A stretch of DNA of 64,000 nt from Pyrocephalus nanus. Taxonomy: Eukaryota > Chordata > Aves > Passeriformes > Tyrannidae. The stretch spans positions 24,286,977-24,350,976 of the forward strand of contig CM076259.1 in the NCBI GenBank assembly GCA_038380795.1, read 5' to 3'. Within the stretch, counting starts at the first letter, position 1, and each line of letters starts with the position of its first letter. Positions 10,856-23,625 of the stretch are shown here, one piece after another. Under the pieces are notes generated by a model. It was not told where the DNA came from. It saw only the letters and a program-made list of their open reading frames with translations, and did not search any database. A program made the translations under genes and the position numbers.

Positions 10856-13800
10856 TAACAGAGGGAGAGATAGGGCCCCAGAGACATGCTGTTAAAAAAT
10901 TATATTTAGAATCTCTGAGTCTCCAAGGAAGAGCAGACACAGAAGTCAAATCTACTACCTCAAAGGGAGATTTCCAAATACCATACCCAGTGGGAAATTA
11001 CACAAACCTGACTCCCTGCATCCTTGCAGCTCTCATGATCTTTTCCTTTTCCAAAAGGTAATTGTGAATCTCTACCACTTGGGGTTGGCAGTCTTTTCAT
11101 GGAAGGTGGTAGTATAACGAATGTTATTTGTGTACATCCAGTGATTTAATATATCTGAACAAAATTCTGAATCCCTATGCCAAAGGAAGTTCTGCAATTT
11201 CATATTTGTTTTTCTTAAGAAAAAAAAAGAACCACTAAAAATCAAAATCAAAAACAAACAAACAAAAAATCAAAACAAAATCTAGAAAGTCTCAGTGAAA
11301 AATTGATCATTCTAGGTCAATCAGAATGTTTTATATGTATCTTAGCCTAAATGTTACATACACTGTAGCTCTAAAGAGAAAATAGGAAACCAAGCAAAAA
11401 GTTATAAAAAAGCCTAAATGAAACATTTCAACCTCCTGGAAATGTTGATGTGTTTTCTGAGTGAAGTTTCATCAAATGAGGCACATTTCTACAGACTCTG
11501 AAGCTTTCATAAAATCAGCCTTTACAATTGGAAAATTCTTATATTAAAAAAAAATAGTCAAATACATCTCCTGTTGAGTTTCTAACCTTCCTCACTGGAA
11601 GTACAATCATTGTCACTTGTGTCACTAAAAAGCCTTCTGGGAGTGAGTAGTAACAATCTCAGCAGTTCTTCTGGCCAGACACTCGAGAGAGCATGCTCAA
11701 ATTCGTTTGGTTTCACACCTGTGACTTGCTGAAAGCTGCAGGTACACAGCCTGTCTTTAAAGAGCCTGTGTAAGATACCCTCAAAACACAATGTCTTTTG
11801 CTAGACTTGAACTTGCTGTATGAGGTGAAATTTCTGCTGGAAATGTTTGGTTGCTTCTGATTTTTAAAAGCATCCCTTGCAGGGCAGCAGAGGATGAAGA
11901 GTCACGGCACTGAGACTTGCACTGCCACAGGAGCAGAGGAAAATGTACTGGCCAGCCACTCAGCAGCCCCAGGGAAAATCTCTGAGGAAGAGGAAAGCCT
12001 TCTGAAGGAAAGAGATGACAGCTTCAGCTTCCTTTGAAAGACATTGTCTTCCCTCTGTCTCCAAGACAAGCACAGATCTGGGTCAATTCCTTTCTTTGGC
12101 TTTCCCAGGTAATTTCCACTGCAAAACTGATGTTGTATTTCTTCTCCTGTATTTCTGAAATTACTCTTCTCTGTTGCGCAGTTACTCTCGCCTACGTTTC
12201 TGGAGAGTGATAAACATGTTAACAAATGCAGCTCTCTGCCTATCAAGCCTAAAAATCATGAAAGCTGCAAGTTTGGAAGATCAAACTACAAATCCTTGCT
12301 GCTGCAATGCAGCAGATGAAGGGCTTTGAAGTACAGCAGGTGCACTGGATAGTTATAAACTGGTTGAAACATTTGGGATGTTCATGCATCAGATCTATCC
12401 TGTCTGCTCAACATATCATGTAAAACCTGGGAAAAGTTCTTGAAGGATATAATCCACTGCCTGCTTTTGTCCCGGAGACCTTTCTTGCTTCATTCAGTGG
12501 CAATGAAGACACTTGTCATCTTCAAAGAGAAGTGTCACACTTGAGGTCAGCTGTGGTCTAGTATCAGTGAAGAGTGAGTAGGACAAAAAATTGGTTGCTA
12601 TCTAGGAACTAATGAATGGACCATCAGAGAGATCACTACAGCGTGCACTTTGCTGACCATTGTGGATTAGCAGAAGGATTAATTACAGTATGGACAGTGG
12701 GATTTGCCCATGTAAATACAAGGACATGAGCTGTAGAAATTTGCATCTGGGGAAGCCATTCTAAGCTCCCCCTGTAAGTCAGTAAAGCTCTAATCAATAT
12801 AACTAATGCTGTTTAAGGTGCAGTTCATCTCATCCTAAAATAAACACCTATGTTTTATCTGCTGAAGCACTCTCCTCAGTATCCATTAACAATAATGGCA
12901 TACAGATGTCTAGGGGGGGTAAATCTAGGACATGGACAGCTGTGCTGTAGATATACATCGCTAAGTGAGACAAGTCCTCCCCCGCATTCCTTTCCAAGCT
13001 ATAAATGGGGCTCTGTTAGGCAGCAAGAAATAGGCTTGCCTTATCTGTGCACAATTTTCTGGGGACTTTGCTTCTATATCCTCTTGCAGCTAATGGTCTG
13101 TTCCATTAATTCTTAAGGTTAAGGTGACCTTGCAAAGCTAAATAAGTGCATTTCTCAAATAGCACACAGTAAATATATGTATGCACACATTCAGATAGTC
13201 CTGAAAGAAATTAACCCTACCTCTCTAACTCATTTCCCACTTTCCTTTCAGTGGCAAGATAATCCACTTAAATAGAGTTCTCAACCTTTTTACAGGCATG
13301 AAATAACATGAAAAAGATGGAGAAACCAAATTGGTTGGTTCCTTTCCCATTCATGGAATTAAAAGTATAATTATTTCCCTGTTTAAACAAAAATTAAATA
13401 TTTTCTAAGCTTTCATCCTTTTTTGTCTTCATTAAACTACCTCTTAAAATGAAAAAGAAAAATGAAACTTCATAAAAATAAACCAAAGTTGATGCAAACA
13501 AAATAATTGGCAAGGCGTGAAAATACTGCTTGTATCCTGGAGACAGGCTATGTTGTCGGTCATTTCTTAATTTTCACTCTATTAAGGTGATTTCCTGTGA
13601 CTGTAGCTTTTTTCCTGGCAGCCATTCTCACACACACCGTCATCTTCACATGCTAGGAAGGGGAGGGTGTAGTTTTCGGTTTTCTTTTCTTGATCAGGAA
13701 AGAAAAACACGTGTCATATCCATTTCCAAGAAATCTAGAGACAGAGATCCTGATCTCTGAGTCCAAGTGTGTGGAAGGGAGCAGAGCAAGTAAATTTGCA

Positions 13801-16800
13801 AACGTTATTTTCACAACACTGTAATATCTGCTCAACAGCACCTTTATTGGGTGTCTCCTACAGGAAAACAAGGTTTAAGGCAACACTGCACACACAAAAC
13901 ATGCCACCCAGAAAAATGTCTGCACCACCAACACACCCTAACTTGGACCCACGTCTGGTTCTGAACTTACAGCAAATTCACAGCAATTTGTAAGCAGTCT
14001 AAATCTGGATGTATATGAGTTTCTGTTGTCAGACTGACAGCCACATGATGATTTCCTTCATTGCTTACTTTCTTCCCTTGCTTGTGACACTTCTTTCTTG
14101 CTCCTCCTCATGAGCAGAGGTTTGTATAATCAGTCAAGGCTATTAGATGTACCTTCTGAAGTTTATAACTAATCTGTCCCAGTTTGAAATAAACAACATG
14201 TTTTCAAATGTGTGAGGAGTGATGTAAGGGCAAATTAAATTGATTTTGGAACCACAATGAAATTCTCATATTAATAAGATTAAAACATTTGTCCAAAATT
14301 CTGACTGCTCCACCTGAAATCATTTTAGAAAACTTTGTAAGTCTGGGAGTAGAAAAGCTCTTTGGCCTCTTCACCTTTGCCATTTTTTTCTTTTCTTATA
14401 GCCAGAACCAAATATGATACTGTGCAAAAGTTTTATCTGAAAGCAAGAATTATCAGATCTTCTCCAACTAAAATTTCCTGCCTGTGATCAGAACCTGGCA
14501 TAGCTGAGCAAGCAAAGTTCTCCTCTATCACTGTTCATCCCTCTACCTCTGATACATACTATTGCTATGTGTGTATGTGTTTGCATGTGTCCATGACTTT
14601 CCAATGACTTTGAGAATCCAAATTAACTTTATTATTATTACGTAGATATCTTGTGTATATTTCCCAAAAGTATGTTGGGGGTTGTACACAAACTTCCCTG
14701 GAAACTATATATTTTCCACAACACTTGTCTTGTGTTCACCTTCACCTGTGCACAGGGAGAACTACATCACAACTTGCTATTAATGTATAAACCCTTGGTA
14801 ATCAAGGAAAAAAATCAAGCTTCTTTACTAGCTTTATTCTTCAGGAATCTCTCTGGCTTTGAGCTTTGTATCAGATGATAGCAACAGCTCCTGTTCTCAT
14901 CTGAACCACTGTCAGGCATAAATTAGCCAAGCTGATGTTGCTAGCTGAATCCAATTTCTGTTTAGGATGCATCTGATAATGAGACAGTTGTCTTACTATT
15001 TGCTGCATGTAATTAGGGACAGGCGTGGTCTGGATAATGGTCTCAAATGAGAGAAGGAGGAACTGGGTTCCACAAGCAGCTCTTGCCATGGAGATGAGAT
15101 CCAGCTTTGCAGAAGGTACTTCATCTCCTTGTCTCCTTTCTGTCCTACACAGCAGTCCCAAATGAAAATTCAGTGGTTTTCTACTGCATTTTCAGTTTTG
15201 TAGGTCAAAAATACTAAATAAAGACCACATGTCTGCTTACAATAATGCCCAGTTCTCTCTGTTCTTGGTTTTCTGAGGGGTCAAATCACTTCCATACTCA
15301 GCATTATACACAAGTGAGAGATTAATACCATAGCTATGTCTGTAAAATATAGCAACACAGACCTAGACCTACACAGAGCAGCTTGAAAGGAATTGCTATA
15401 GGTTGGTGAAGCAAGTTTAACCATGATGGTGAGCGGAATAAATGAACCAGTGAGTAGGCAGGCTCTTTCCATTCCACATAGTTTCAGAGGTAGCACAGAG
15501 GTCTTTTAGTGTACCATGTTACAATATATCACTCACCCACAACCATTCCTCCAGCTTCCCCCTCTCTGTGAGATTCCATCTTTTAAAGCCTTTTTAGCAG
15601 TCAGGACTAAAACCACTGAGGTGATCAAGTAAGGCCTTAGTAGAACAACCTGTGTTAGCATTTTATGAAACCTCATGTCGCCTGTGGTCTTGGAGCAGAG
15701 GCCATGTGGTCCTTCATTCCCACTGGGCACTGGGAGAGAAGGTCCAAACCAGCAGTGCACTTTTAAATGAGGAGCTGGTGCTTCTTTGCAGATGGATGAT
15801 TTCAGAAATAGAGAAAGGGGATTTGTGCATTCATAAGCTACTAAGCCACCATTTCATACTGTCCTCTCTATCAGCAGTCATGTGAATTTGTCACAGCTCC
15901 TGAGATCCCAGGTCCAAAACTTCCTAACTGATCCTTCAGCCAGTGAACAATGCAGGTTCCTGCCTCCCACTACCTCTTGTCTGACCTACCATGTACTGGT
16001 GATGACCACCAAAACTGTGAATTGTTTAGAACTCAGCTGTCTGGAAAAACACTTAAGAATAATTTTTATAGGGCTAATGCCCTCTACACCTCATAAGAGC
16101 CAGCTCTGAACCTTTAGCTGCACTTCCCTTTGGGAGCTGTGATTTCTTTTGGATTCTCAGAGCCACAAACTGGTGATATTTTGCAGCAGAAGCAAGATAT
16201 GTAACTTGTAAAGGAAGACTGAAGTCATCACCGCTCAGTGCAGGCTTGAGACTATTTGGCTATTTAGCACAACCATACTAACTCAGCAGGCAGAGCTGTT
16301 ACCAGCTGCCTTGATAGGATGTCCTTTATGTCAGTCCATAGTAAACCCCTCTGGCCTGCCGGAAGAAAAGCATCAACCTCTTCTGGAAACCACACTCACA
16401 CCTCAGTGGAGCTGCACCTACAGAGCCAGGGGCAAAGCCCACCTGAGACTCAGGAGCCTGGGAGGGAAAAAAGAGATCTCAGAGGCATCTGAGCAAGCAA
16501 GACCTAAACCAATCCAGCTCCCTGAATGCAACCGTGTTTTTGTACTGACCTTGTTCACGGCCACTGTCATTTGGAAGTGCAGAAGGTAGAGCAAAGGCAG
16601 AAAGAGGGGGTGAAAGAGGTGACAAAGTAGAAGGGCAGAAGACTGACAAGCAAAGTGAAGGCTAGAAATATACTCGAAATGGGCTGGGCAGACCTTTGTA
16701 CAGCACCAAGTTTTTCAAATCTCCTAGAGCAGGAAGAAGCAGATAGGCACAGAAGAGTGAAAGGTGGGACCTAGGCACTGACAAAGCTACTACACTCTGT

Positions 16801-17861
16801 ATGAAGAATGTAGCAAGTGCCAAATATGTGAAGCTCCAGAGAATTTATACTCCAGTCTCTACTCCTTCAGCACCAACAGCTTCCAAACTCTTCAGGAGAC
16901 TTTACTGGACAGAAGATCAGCCAAACCACACCAACTACAGTGTCAAGAGATGAAAAGGCTGAGCGGTAAAATCCAAATGAAGCTTAGCAGAGAACTCAGG
17001 AAACATTCAGGTGGTTCTCAGACTGAGATCCTTCCTCCTCATGATATAGGAGAACAAGAAACACATCAGTGGGCAACTAATAAAACCTCTTTTCTTATGT
17101 TAGGGTGCTATAGGTCCCTAACTTTCTGTATATATATTGCCTATAGTCTGTTGATGCATCATCTATTTTTTCCTTTTTATTTTCCCTCTTCCGATTTCTG
17201 GCCCATATTTCACATTCACTCTATTTGTTTTTTGCTTTAGCTTATTCCCAACTGCCTTTTCACCTCATTTTTTTTTTTTTCAATAGCTGTTTTCTCTCTT
17301 TCACCAGTCTCTCTGCTTTTTCCTTTCCTAAGGGGAGCATGGACTGGGAAACATCTGAATTAAAATGTGTGCACATCTGATGCATGCAAGAGCTTGATAC
17401 GAGGCATGAGAAGTTTGCCATATCCCTAGCGATTAGTTCTTTGACTGCCATCTTTCTACCAGCAGGATTTTCTTCAAGAGGAAGTACATGGTACAATCAG
17501 CTCAGTTAAGGGAAATTAAATGAATTTGGGATTGATAAAAACCACACACAATCAAATTCTGAAAGAGTGAAAGGAGACGTGTCTTTGGTATCCATCCTGA
17601 CTCAAATTGCTTTTCAGCAGTGAAAGTAAAACATATCCTGTTTACAAAACACAGGGAGAAAAAAAACGGAGCATGATGTATCCTGGACAACTAGCATTTA
17701 AAGACACAAACATGTGACTAATGCAAATTCAAAAGAGTTCTCTTATTTCATACAAAACGTTAATTACTAGTGTCAGGAAGTAGATCAAAGAGCACAGAAA
17801 TTGTCTACTTATTGAAATTAACTGAAATGGAAAGAAAACAAAGAATGAGAAAGAGAGAAAA
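10856..17861. other. About 7 kb with no recognised gene
   Basis: Only small overlapping open frames occur here; the longest is 114 codons at 11902-12246, minus strand. None has a recognisable domain. An A-rich low-complexity stretch lies at about 11219-11280, built on CAAAA/CAAACAAA units. The region from 17160 to 17300 is T/C-rich. Much of the rest is A/T-rich single-copy-looking DNA that could hold regulatory elements, but nothing in it can be called from sequence alone. Confidence 0.45.
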
Positions 17862-17881
17862 TTTTTTTTTTTTTTTTTTTT
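17862..17881. repeat. Poly(T) run of 20
   Basis: Twenty consecutive T residues follow a purine-rich segment (AAAGAGAGAAAA). This could be the tail of a decayed minus-strand retroposon, but no element body is recognised upstream on the matching strand. Confidence 0.9.
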
Positions 17882-18256
17882 AATACCTGATAATGAATGG
17901 AATGCTGTAAATTAGAGATAAAGAGCCTTGTTCTGCCAAGAGTTACACTAGTATGTATCAGGGGAATAGTTGGGCCTGATTGATGCTGCAGGGATTTTTT
18001 CTGACCCACTGCTCTCACCCTGTTTTCATTTGGTTTTTTTCCCTCTCTTGCCCTCCACCAAGGCAAAATTCCTGAATCAGCTGTATGCAATCAAAGCATT
18101 TTGCTACCATACAAGCAAAATGGGGAGCTCTTGAAAACTATCATGGCAAGCTGCCTGTGGGAGGCAACGTGGAATACATGCAATGGAAACATCAGTCGTA
18201 GAGGAGAAACAGTTGCAGCACAAGAGAACTCCTGGAGTCAACTCAGAGAAACCTCA

Positions 18257-18536
18257 TGTTGCGAAATCATTGTTCCGCGTTACCTCATATTATGTAACCT
18301 CTCCCCCCCACCATCCCATGCTGCTTGCCTGGGAATGCAGCTCCTGTTCTGCCCCCAGAGCGCGGTCACGCCCCTATCCTAACCCCATTGGTTGTTTCCC
18401 CTGCCTTTCCTCGGTTCCTGGGTTCTTACTGGGTATTGCCCTCTCGGTCTCTCCCATTCACTAGCCGAGTAGCCAAGCCCCTCCCTTCCTCCCAGGATCC
18501 TTATAAGCCGCGGGAAACCTGAATAAACCCTCTTTG

Positions 18537-18568
<32 letters not shown>

Positions 18569-18661
18569 CGTGCCGTGTGTTTCCTGCTGCGCCCTACACC
18601 TGGGTTCTCGGCACTCCAGCTCCATCCCGGTGTGGTGGGAGCAGAGAGCATTTCCCCTTCA
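18257..18661 (+). mobile_element. Probable solo LTR of an avian endogenous retrovirus
   Basis: A CpG-rich block of about 405 bp stands out from its CpG-poor surroundings. It begins TGTTGCG and ends near CCCCTTCA, fitting the TG...CA rule. It has the layout of a class II (alpha/beta-type) LTR: a TATA-like box TTATAAG at 18501-18507, followed closely by AATAAA at 18522-18527, then a GCCT-repeat at 18536-18568 and a short U5-like tail. No primer-binding site or gag/pol-like frame follows, so it reads as a solo LTR left by recombination. The preserved CpGs suggest a fairly recent insertion compared with the LINEs. I could not find a clean target-site duplication, so the right-hand edge in particular may be off by a few bases. 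Confidence 0.7.
18536..18568 (+). repeat. (GCCT)n short tandem repeat inside the LTR
   Basis: Eight consecutive GCCT/CCTG units lie immediately downstream of the AATAAA signal of the LTR. Their position is in the R/U5 part and their length probably varies between individuals. Confidence 0.9.
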
Positions 18662-20170
18662 ATCCTGTCAGCTGCCCATATCCCACCAGTATATTTTCGC
18701 TGTCAGGTGGATTAAATATCAGTCTTTAAACAAACTCATGAAAAGTAAGAGCCCTGCAATTTTGTCTTTCTCAAGATGAGTTTTCAGTTGCAGACTAAAA
18801 GTGGGCAAGAACAAATTTTACATCATTGAACACCCAATGGTCTAAAGGCCCGATATTCAGAAGTTCAGCATCCAGTGTGTGACACAGTGAGGGTTCTTCC
18901 AGAGGATTCAGCCCCTATTAGGCCCCAGCAGGAAGCAGCCAGGTTTTTGGATGGTCTCTAACTTTAACTCATGAGAACTGCACGTGCTGAGGACCCTGGC
19001 GAGCTCAACAACTGTGTGGACAAATAGTGATGCAGCAATCGTATCTTTCTTTAAAAATACTATAAATATACCCAAAATACCATAAAACTAGATTGTTTAG
19101 TGTTGTTCTGCAGATCCCATAGGCAGACGTTGACAGCTCAAATGCAGCTGTCACTGATTTTGGGCTCAATTTAAGTCACTTAGACGTGCTACCTAGGCAT
19201 GTCTCTCCATGCCTGGAGGAGCTGGGGACTACTTTAAAAAATTTCCTCGGTACTGTCTCCAACTCAGCATTCGGCCGTGAGCCTGACATTCTCCCCTGAG
19301 CCTGCAGAAGTCCTCAAGGACATCATGTTCACCACTGCTGGACAGCCCATGAATGTGACAGCCCTCTGCCTCCTGCCACGGGCCTGCACGACCAAATCAG
19401 ACTTTGATGTTAGTCTGTGGTGACATGGGGTTTTCTGTGTCCCCAAGGAAAGCAAAACTTACTTGAAGTTACAGGCCTATGGTCTCAGAATCTTTCTGCT
19501 TCAGCTGATATATTGTCTAAATCTAAAACTTATTTAAAAACCTGTCTGGATGCGACGGCTTTTAATTAATCTTCTCTTAGTTTTTATACTATATAGTACC
19601 TTGAAGACGCAAGATCAATCACTGCTGTATTGTAATGTAGAGTTGGGAGACAGAAAGATAAATGAGCTATCAAGTTTAGCATTTTGATAGCTAAGTTTAA
19701 TTTTAACTAGCTCTGGAACATACTGTAGGTAGGTGGATAAAGTCACAAAATGGAGCTTTTGTCTTTAAGACCCAACCTAAAGTCCATCAGAAAGGAACAA
19801 AATGAGTTCCTTGATGTCTGCTCAGTCTCACATGGACTTTTCAAAAAAAAATAAACAGTTGCTGAAAATGAGGAACATCATCAAACAGCCAAAAATAATC
19901 ACACAAATCTGATGGTATGTGACTATATTTGGCACCTTTCATCAGCATATTCTACAGCTTCCACCCTCCAAAGGCTCATTCATAAAGCATCAGGACCATT
20001 TCCAATGCGTAATATTAGGCATGCATGAGAGTTGTGGCAGAAACAGGTCTCAGTACTTTATAAGGAGGGGTAAATACACTGTCATGCACATGATGAGGAA
20101 GATAGAGGGAAGTTTATCACTCGAGGGTACAAAATGAATCAGCAGCAGAGCAGGCAGCAGAACCAAGGAA
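18662..20170. other. Unannotated spacer
   Basis: No gene or repeat family is recognised. Open frames are all under 65 codons. The DNA is A/T-rich. Confidence 0.4.
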
Positions 20171-20560
20171 TCCTGACTCATCATTTATTCCATCCATGAG
20201 GCTTTCCACAGCACTGCAAGTAATTGATATAACAGCCAGCCAAGTCATTCATCCTTTTGAAAGTGCCCATTCGGAGATGAGGCACATTCAGGTCCTTGTG
20301 CCTTTTATGACTCACAGTGACTCAAATTCTGATGTGTTTCACAGTTCCATCACAGAAACTGTAATTCCTGTGTTTTCTGCTTGGCCCATTGTAATCATTC
20401 TTATTCTAATGCATGACATACATCCATCACAGTGACGATTTCTAATGTGCTCCACCCAGTCCTACTGCAATGACTAACACTAATGCACTGCACCAGGCTG
20501 TGAGAAGTTTCCATCATGCATCATTTTAAGATCACATTGTCTTCAACAGGAAGCTCAGAT
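20171..20560. promoter_or_regulatory. Candidate enhancer with three AP-1 sites
   Basis: The AP-1 consensus TGACTCA occurs three times on the plus strand, at 20174-20180, 20308-20314 and 20318-20324. The last two start exactly 10 bp apart, about one helical turn. The surrounding 400 bp is non-repetitive and also carries TAAT cores and a related TGACG at 20433-20437. TGACTCA is expected by chance about once per 8 kb counting one strand of its near-palindrome, so three in 150 bp is unusual. Function is inference. An open frame of 79 codons covers much of it but has no recognisable domain. Confidence 0.35.
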
Positions 20561-23484
20561 TAAGTCAATTCATGTACATACAGTTGCTCTGAACCTTAAC
20601 TCTGGCCTTTTTCTGTTAGATCACTGAAAAGGTTGAGCAGGGGAGCTAAACAAAAAAGTAGCTCTCTTTCTGTCTGCATTTCCAAGGAATTTATAAACAC
20701 CCATTAGTCAACTTTTCCACAGGATGGATGAAAATTTCTTTTTCCCAGAGGTATATTCTGATACACTGGAGTCAGAATTACTGAAATTCACAAAAGGCAA
20801 AAGAAATGATGAAATAATTGCTTCTTGTTCCATCAGGTCTACTGTAACAGTTGGATTTGGGGGATTTTTTGGTTAGGGGGAACAACATACCTGTACATGC
20901 TTTCTTACATAGTAAAGAAAGTAGATGCAATAGGTGCGACTGATAATTATATCTCACCCCAAATAATTAAGTTTCCTGTTACTGTGTTGATACTGAGGCT
21001 CTGAGCACATAGTTAATAATACATGGCATCCACTATTTTACCAAAGGGTTGAAAATGCTGTGGCTACATGACACAAAGACCCAGCCCAGTATTAATTCAT
21101 TCAGCTGGTTGAAAATTTGTCCAGAGCATTTTGATGATTTAACTTTGCTCCAAAAGACTCTATATGGTATAAGATACCATCTGTCCTCCACTATGTGGCA
21201 TTAAGCCAGTATTAAATAAAATAAATTTAAAAAATAAACCTCTGTAGCTTCTGGTTTTGCTAATTCAACAGACAGGTATATTTTTGCCCACAGCCAACCT
21301 GCTTCAAACATGTAACAGGTGCTGATGCAGCAGGGCACATGGCCTCAGAGTTGAGATACTGTTTTCTTCCCAGCTCTCTCCATATGCTTGCCAGTGCAAG
21401 ATTATGTGCTGCTCTTGCATTGGTACAGGGATTTTAGCCAGTGTGTTCCATGCTGTGGTGTGTGATATAGCTTTGGGACTGCAGACATCCTGGAAAGATC
21501 TGTGCCAAAAGAGGGCTTGTGTTCTGCAAGAGCAGGCTCTCATTATTAGAGCCCAATGCACAGCAAAGACATGCAGGTCAACCATTTTTAAAAGGTTAGA
21601 AATAGAATATGACTCTGGCCATTTTTATACTCTGTTTATACCCGCTTTAGAGAGCCCTCACACGTGCAAAGTCCCATTGGAACAAGAGTTCACAGGGAGT
21701 AAATCTCAGGCCTGTAGCTTAGAACCACTTAATCACACAACAGACTTCATTTCTGGCAGAAGTAATTAACAAAGGTTCAGTCATCTAATCAGGGAACAAA
21801 GGCACGGCTCTGTCAGCTCATTGACCAATCATGCTACCTGAATATTGAATCATGAATATTGACTACTCACAGCAAAGGGTCTGTAGGTAGCTCCCAGACC
21901 AAAATACGCATTAAACTGAGAGTGCAGGTCAGTCAATGCAAACCCACAGCGTAAAACAACTACTGCTGAGCACAGAGCGCTGGCAAACCTGGGAACCAGG
22001 GGTGGGGGGGCAAAACAAAGCAGCTAAATCTCTCAACCACTACAGATCCTGCTTGGCTGAGTATAAAACAGAGTGCAAGAAAAAGGGAGTGGAAGGAAGG
22101 GTTGAAAAGAGGATGCTCCCTGCAGTGTCCTCTTGACAAATGCTGCCCAGAGGAAAGTTTAGAAGTGTGGGAGCACTTGGGTTTCCACAGGGCATGTCAA
22201 ACAGCAGTGAACTCTTGTCTAAAAGCCCATCTTGCAGACTCTACACCATGTACCAATCCTCCCAGACAGAGCATTCCTCATTCACTTCCCTTTTCCATAT
22301 GCTTGTTTTGACCGGTGCCAGGCAAGGGCATTCTGCCAAAGCTGATTTCTTCTGCCCTGCTTGGGAGCTTGCTCCTTTGCACTGTTTTCAGGCTTCCTTT
22401 TTCATACTGAGGTGAACTCTGTTGCAGTATGAGGAAAGTGTGGGACAGGGAGGTGGCTGCAGCTCAGTCCTAGGTTATTCTGTTAATGGCTAGAGGCAGA
22501 ACTGAGACTGAGCATCCTGAGACAGTGAGAAAGTTTCCAATCAGATCATACCTTCACACCATGCTCCTGCCTGTGCAGTATAATGAATAATAGCCCCATC
22601 ATACAGACACCTTTTTTATGGGAGATCCAGCAAAAATGGAACCAAACTGAAGAGCTCAGGCTCATCCTAATTTATCATGTAAGCCTGACTCCCAGACAAA
22701 TAGTCTTCAGAAAGGATTCACACCTTCGGAAAGTAGCCCCAGCCCTGTTCATGGACTTTAAAAACAGAAACAAATCTAAGCAAACCCTGAAAAAGTTGGA
22801 GTGAAACAGTGCAATAGCTGGTTCAATTCAAAGGGAAGTAATTTAAGCAATTCTACCATAGTGATGCCAACAGAAAACTGGTATGAAAGAGAGCAAATAG
22901 AGTGTAAAAAGCTAAACAGAGAATTTAAGTTTATACATCCAAGTATAGCAGGGTAGGCAATAAGAAATTCTAAGGCTAACCCAGTCTTGCAGTCAAAACA
23001 CTGTGCAGAGAAGCTGTAGATCTGGGATTTATTTTCAGACCTGGCACAGTTTTTATGAATGACTTGGGTACCATCAGTACACCTTGTTCTAAATCTTTAT
23101 TTCCTTAATCATAAGAGAGAGCAATAATGCCAATAAACTACTTCGGAAGAAGTATGAAGGACACGGTAACATTTGCAAGGTGTTCAGACACTAGTTGGAC
23201 TGAGGAGATGGGAAACAGGGGCTTCCTGGGTCCTCTTCTGTGAGGACACGGTCAAGCATGGTAGAAGGTGCCCAGCTGCCCACACAGACAGACTGTTGGA
23301 TCCAGTCTGGCTGCTGTTGGTCATGCAGGGTAAAACCTGTGGAGAAATCTAGGTGCCAGTCTGGGTTTGTCAAATTGCTCAGCTATTCAGCCGAAGCCTA
23401 GGTGTTTATCTGAGCGAGGCTGTAACATGCTGGGTTACAGTCAAGGTTAGGAAGACTTCAGCAAGAGGAATGAACTGAACACAC
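20561..23484. other. Unannotated, about 2.9 kb
   Basis: No gene is supported. The longest frame (121 codons at 21404-21769, plus) lies opposite a 93-codon minus frame and has no recognisable domain. No repeat family is recognised. Confidence 0.4.
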
Positions 23485-23625
23485 GAATGTGCAACCTGAG
23501 CAACCTGTTCCATTGCCTCACCACCCTAACAGTAAAGAGCTTCCTCCTAGTTTCTAATCTAAACCTAATCTCTTTCAGTTGAAAGCCTTTCCCCCTTGAT
23601 CTTTCCTTTTGTGGGAAGGTGTCTG
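23485..23625 (-). mobile_element. CR1 LINE 3'-region fragment, antisense
   Basis: The plus strand carries the reverse complement of the CR1 region just downstream of the reverse-transcriptase core. It includes GAGCAACCTGTTCCATTGCC, then TAACAGTAAAGAGCTTCC and a TCTAATCTAAACCTAATCTC block, all familiar in bird CR1 copies. It is a short piece of about 140 bp with no intact end, truncated on both sides. Confidence 0.85.

Noticed and set aside
8901..11061. Very long open frames on both strands (660-711 codons) of Lys-Glu-Gly-Arg or Leu-Pro-Ser-Phe repeats
   Set aside because: They come from the AAGG array, which contains no stop codon in any frame. There is no non-repetitive coding sequence around it.
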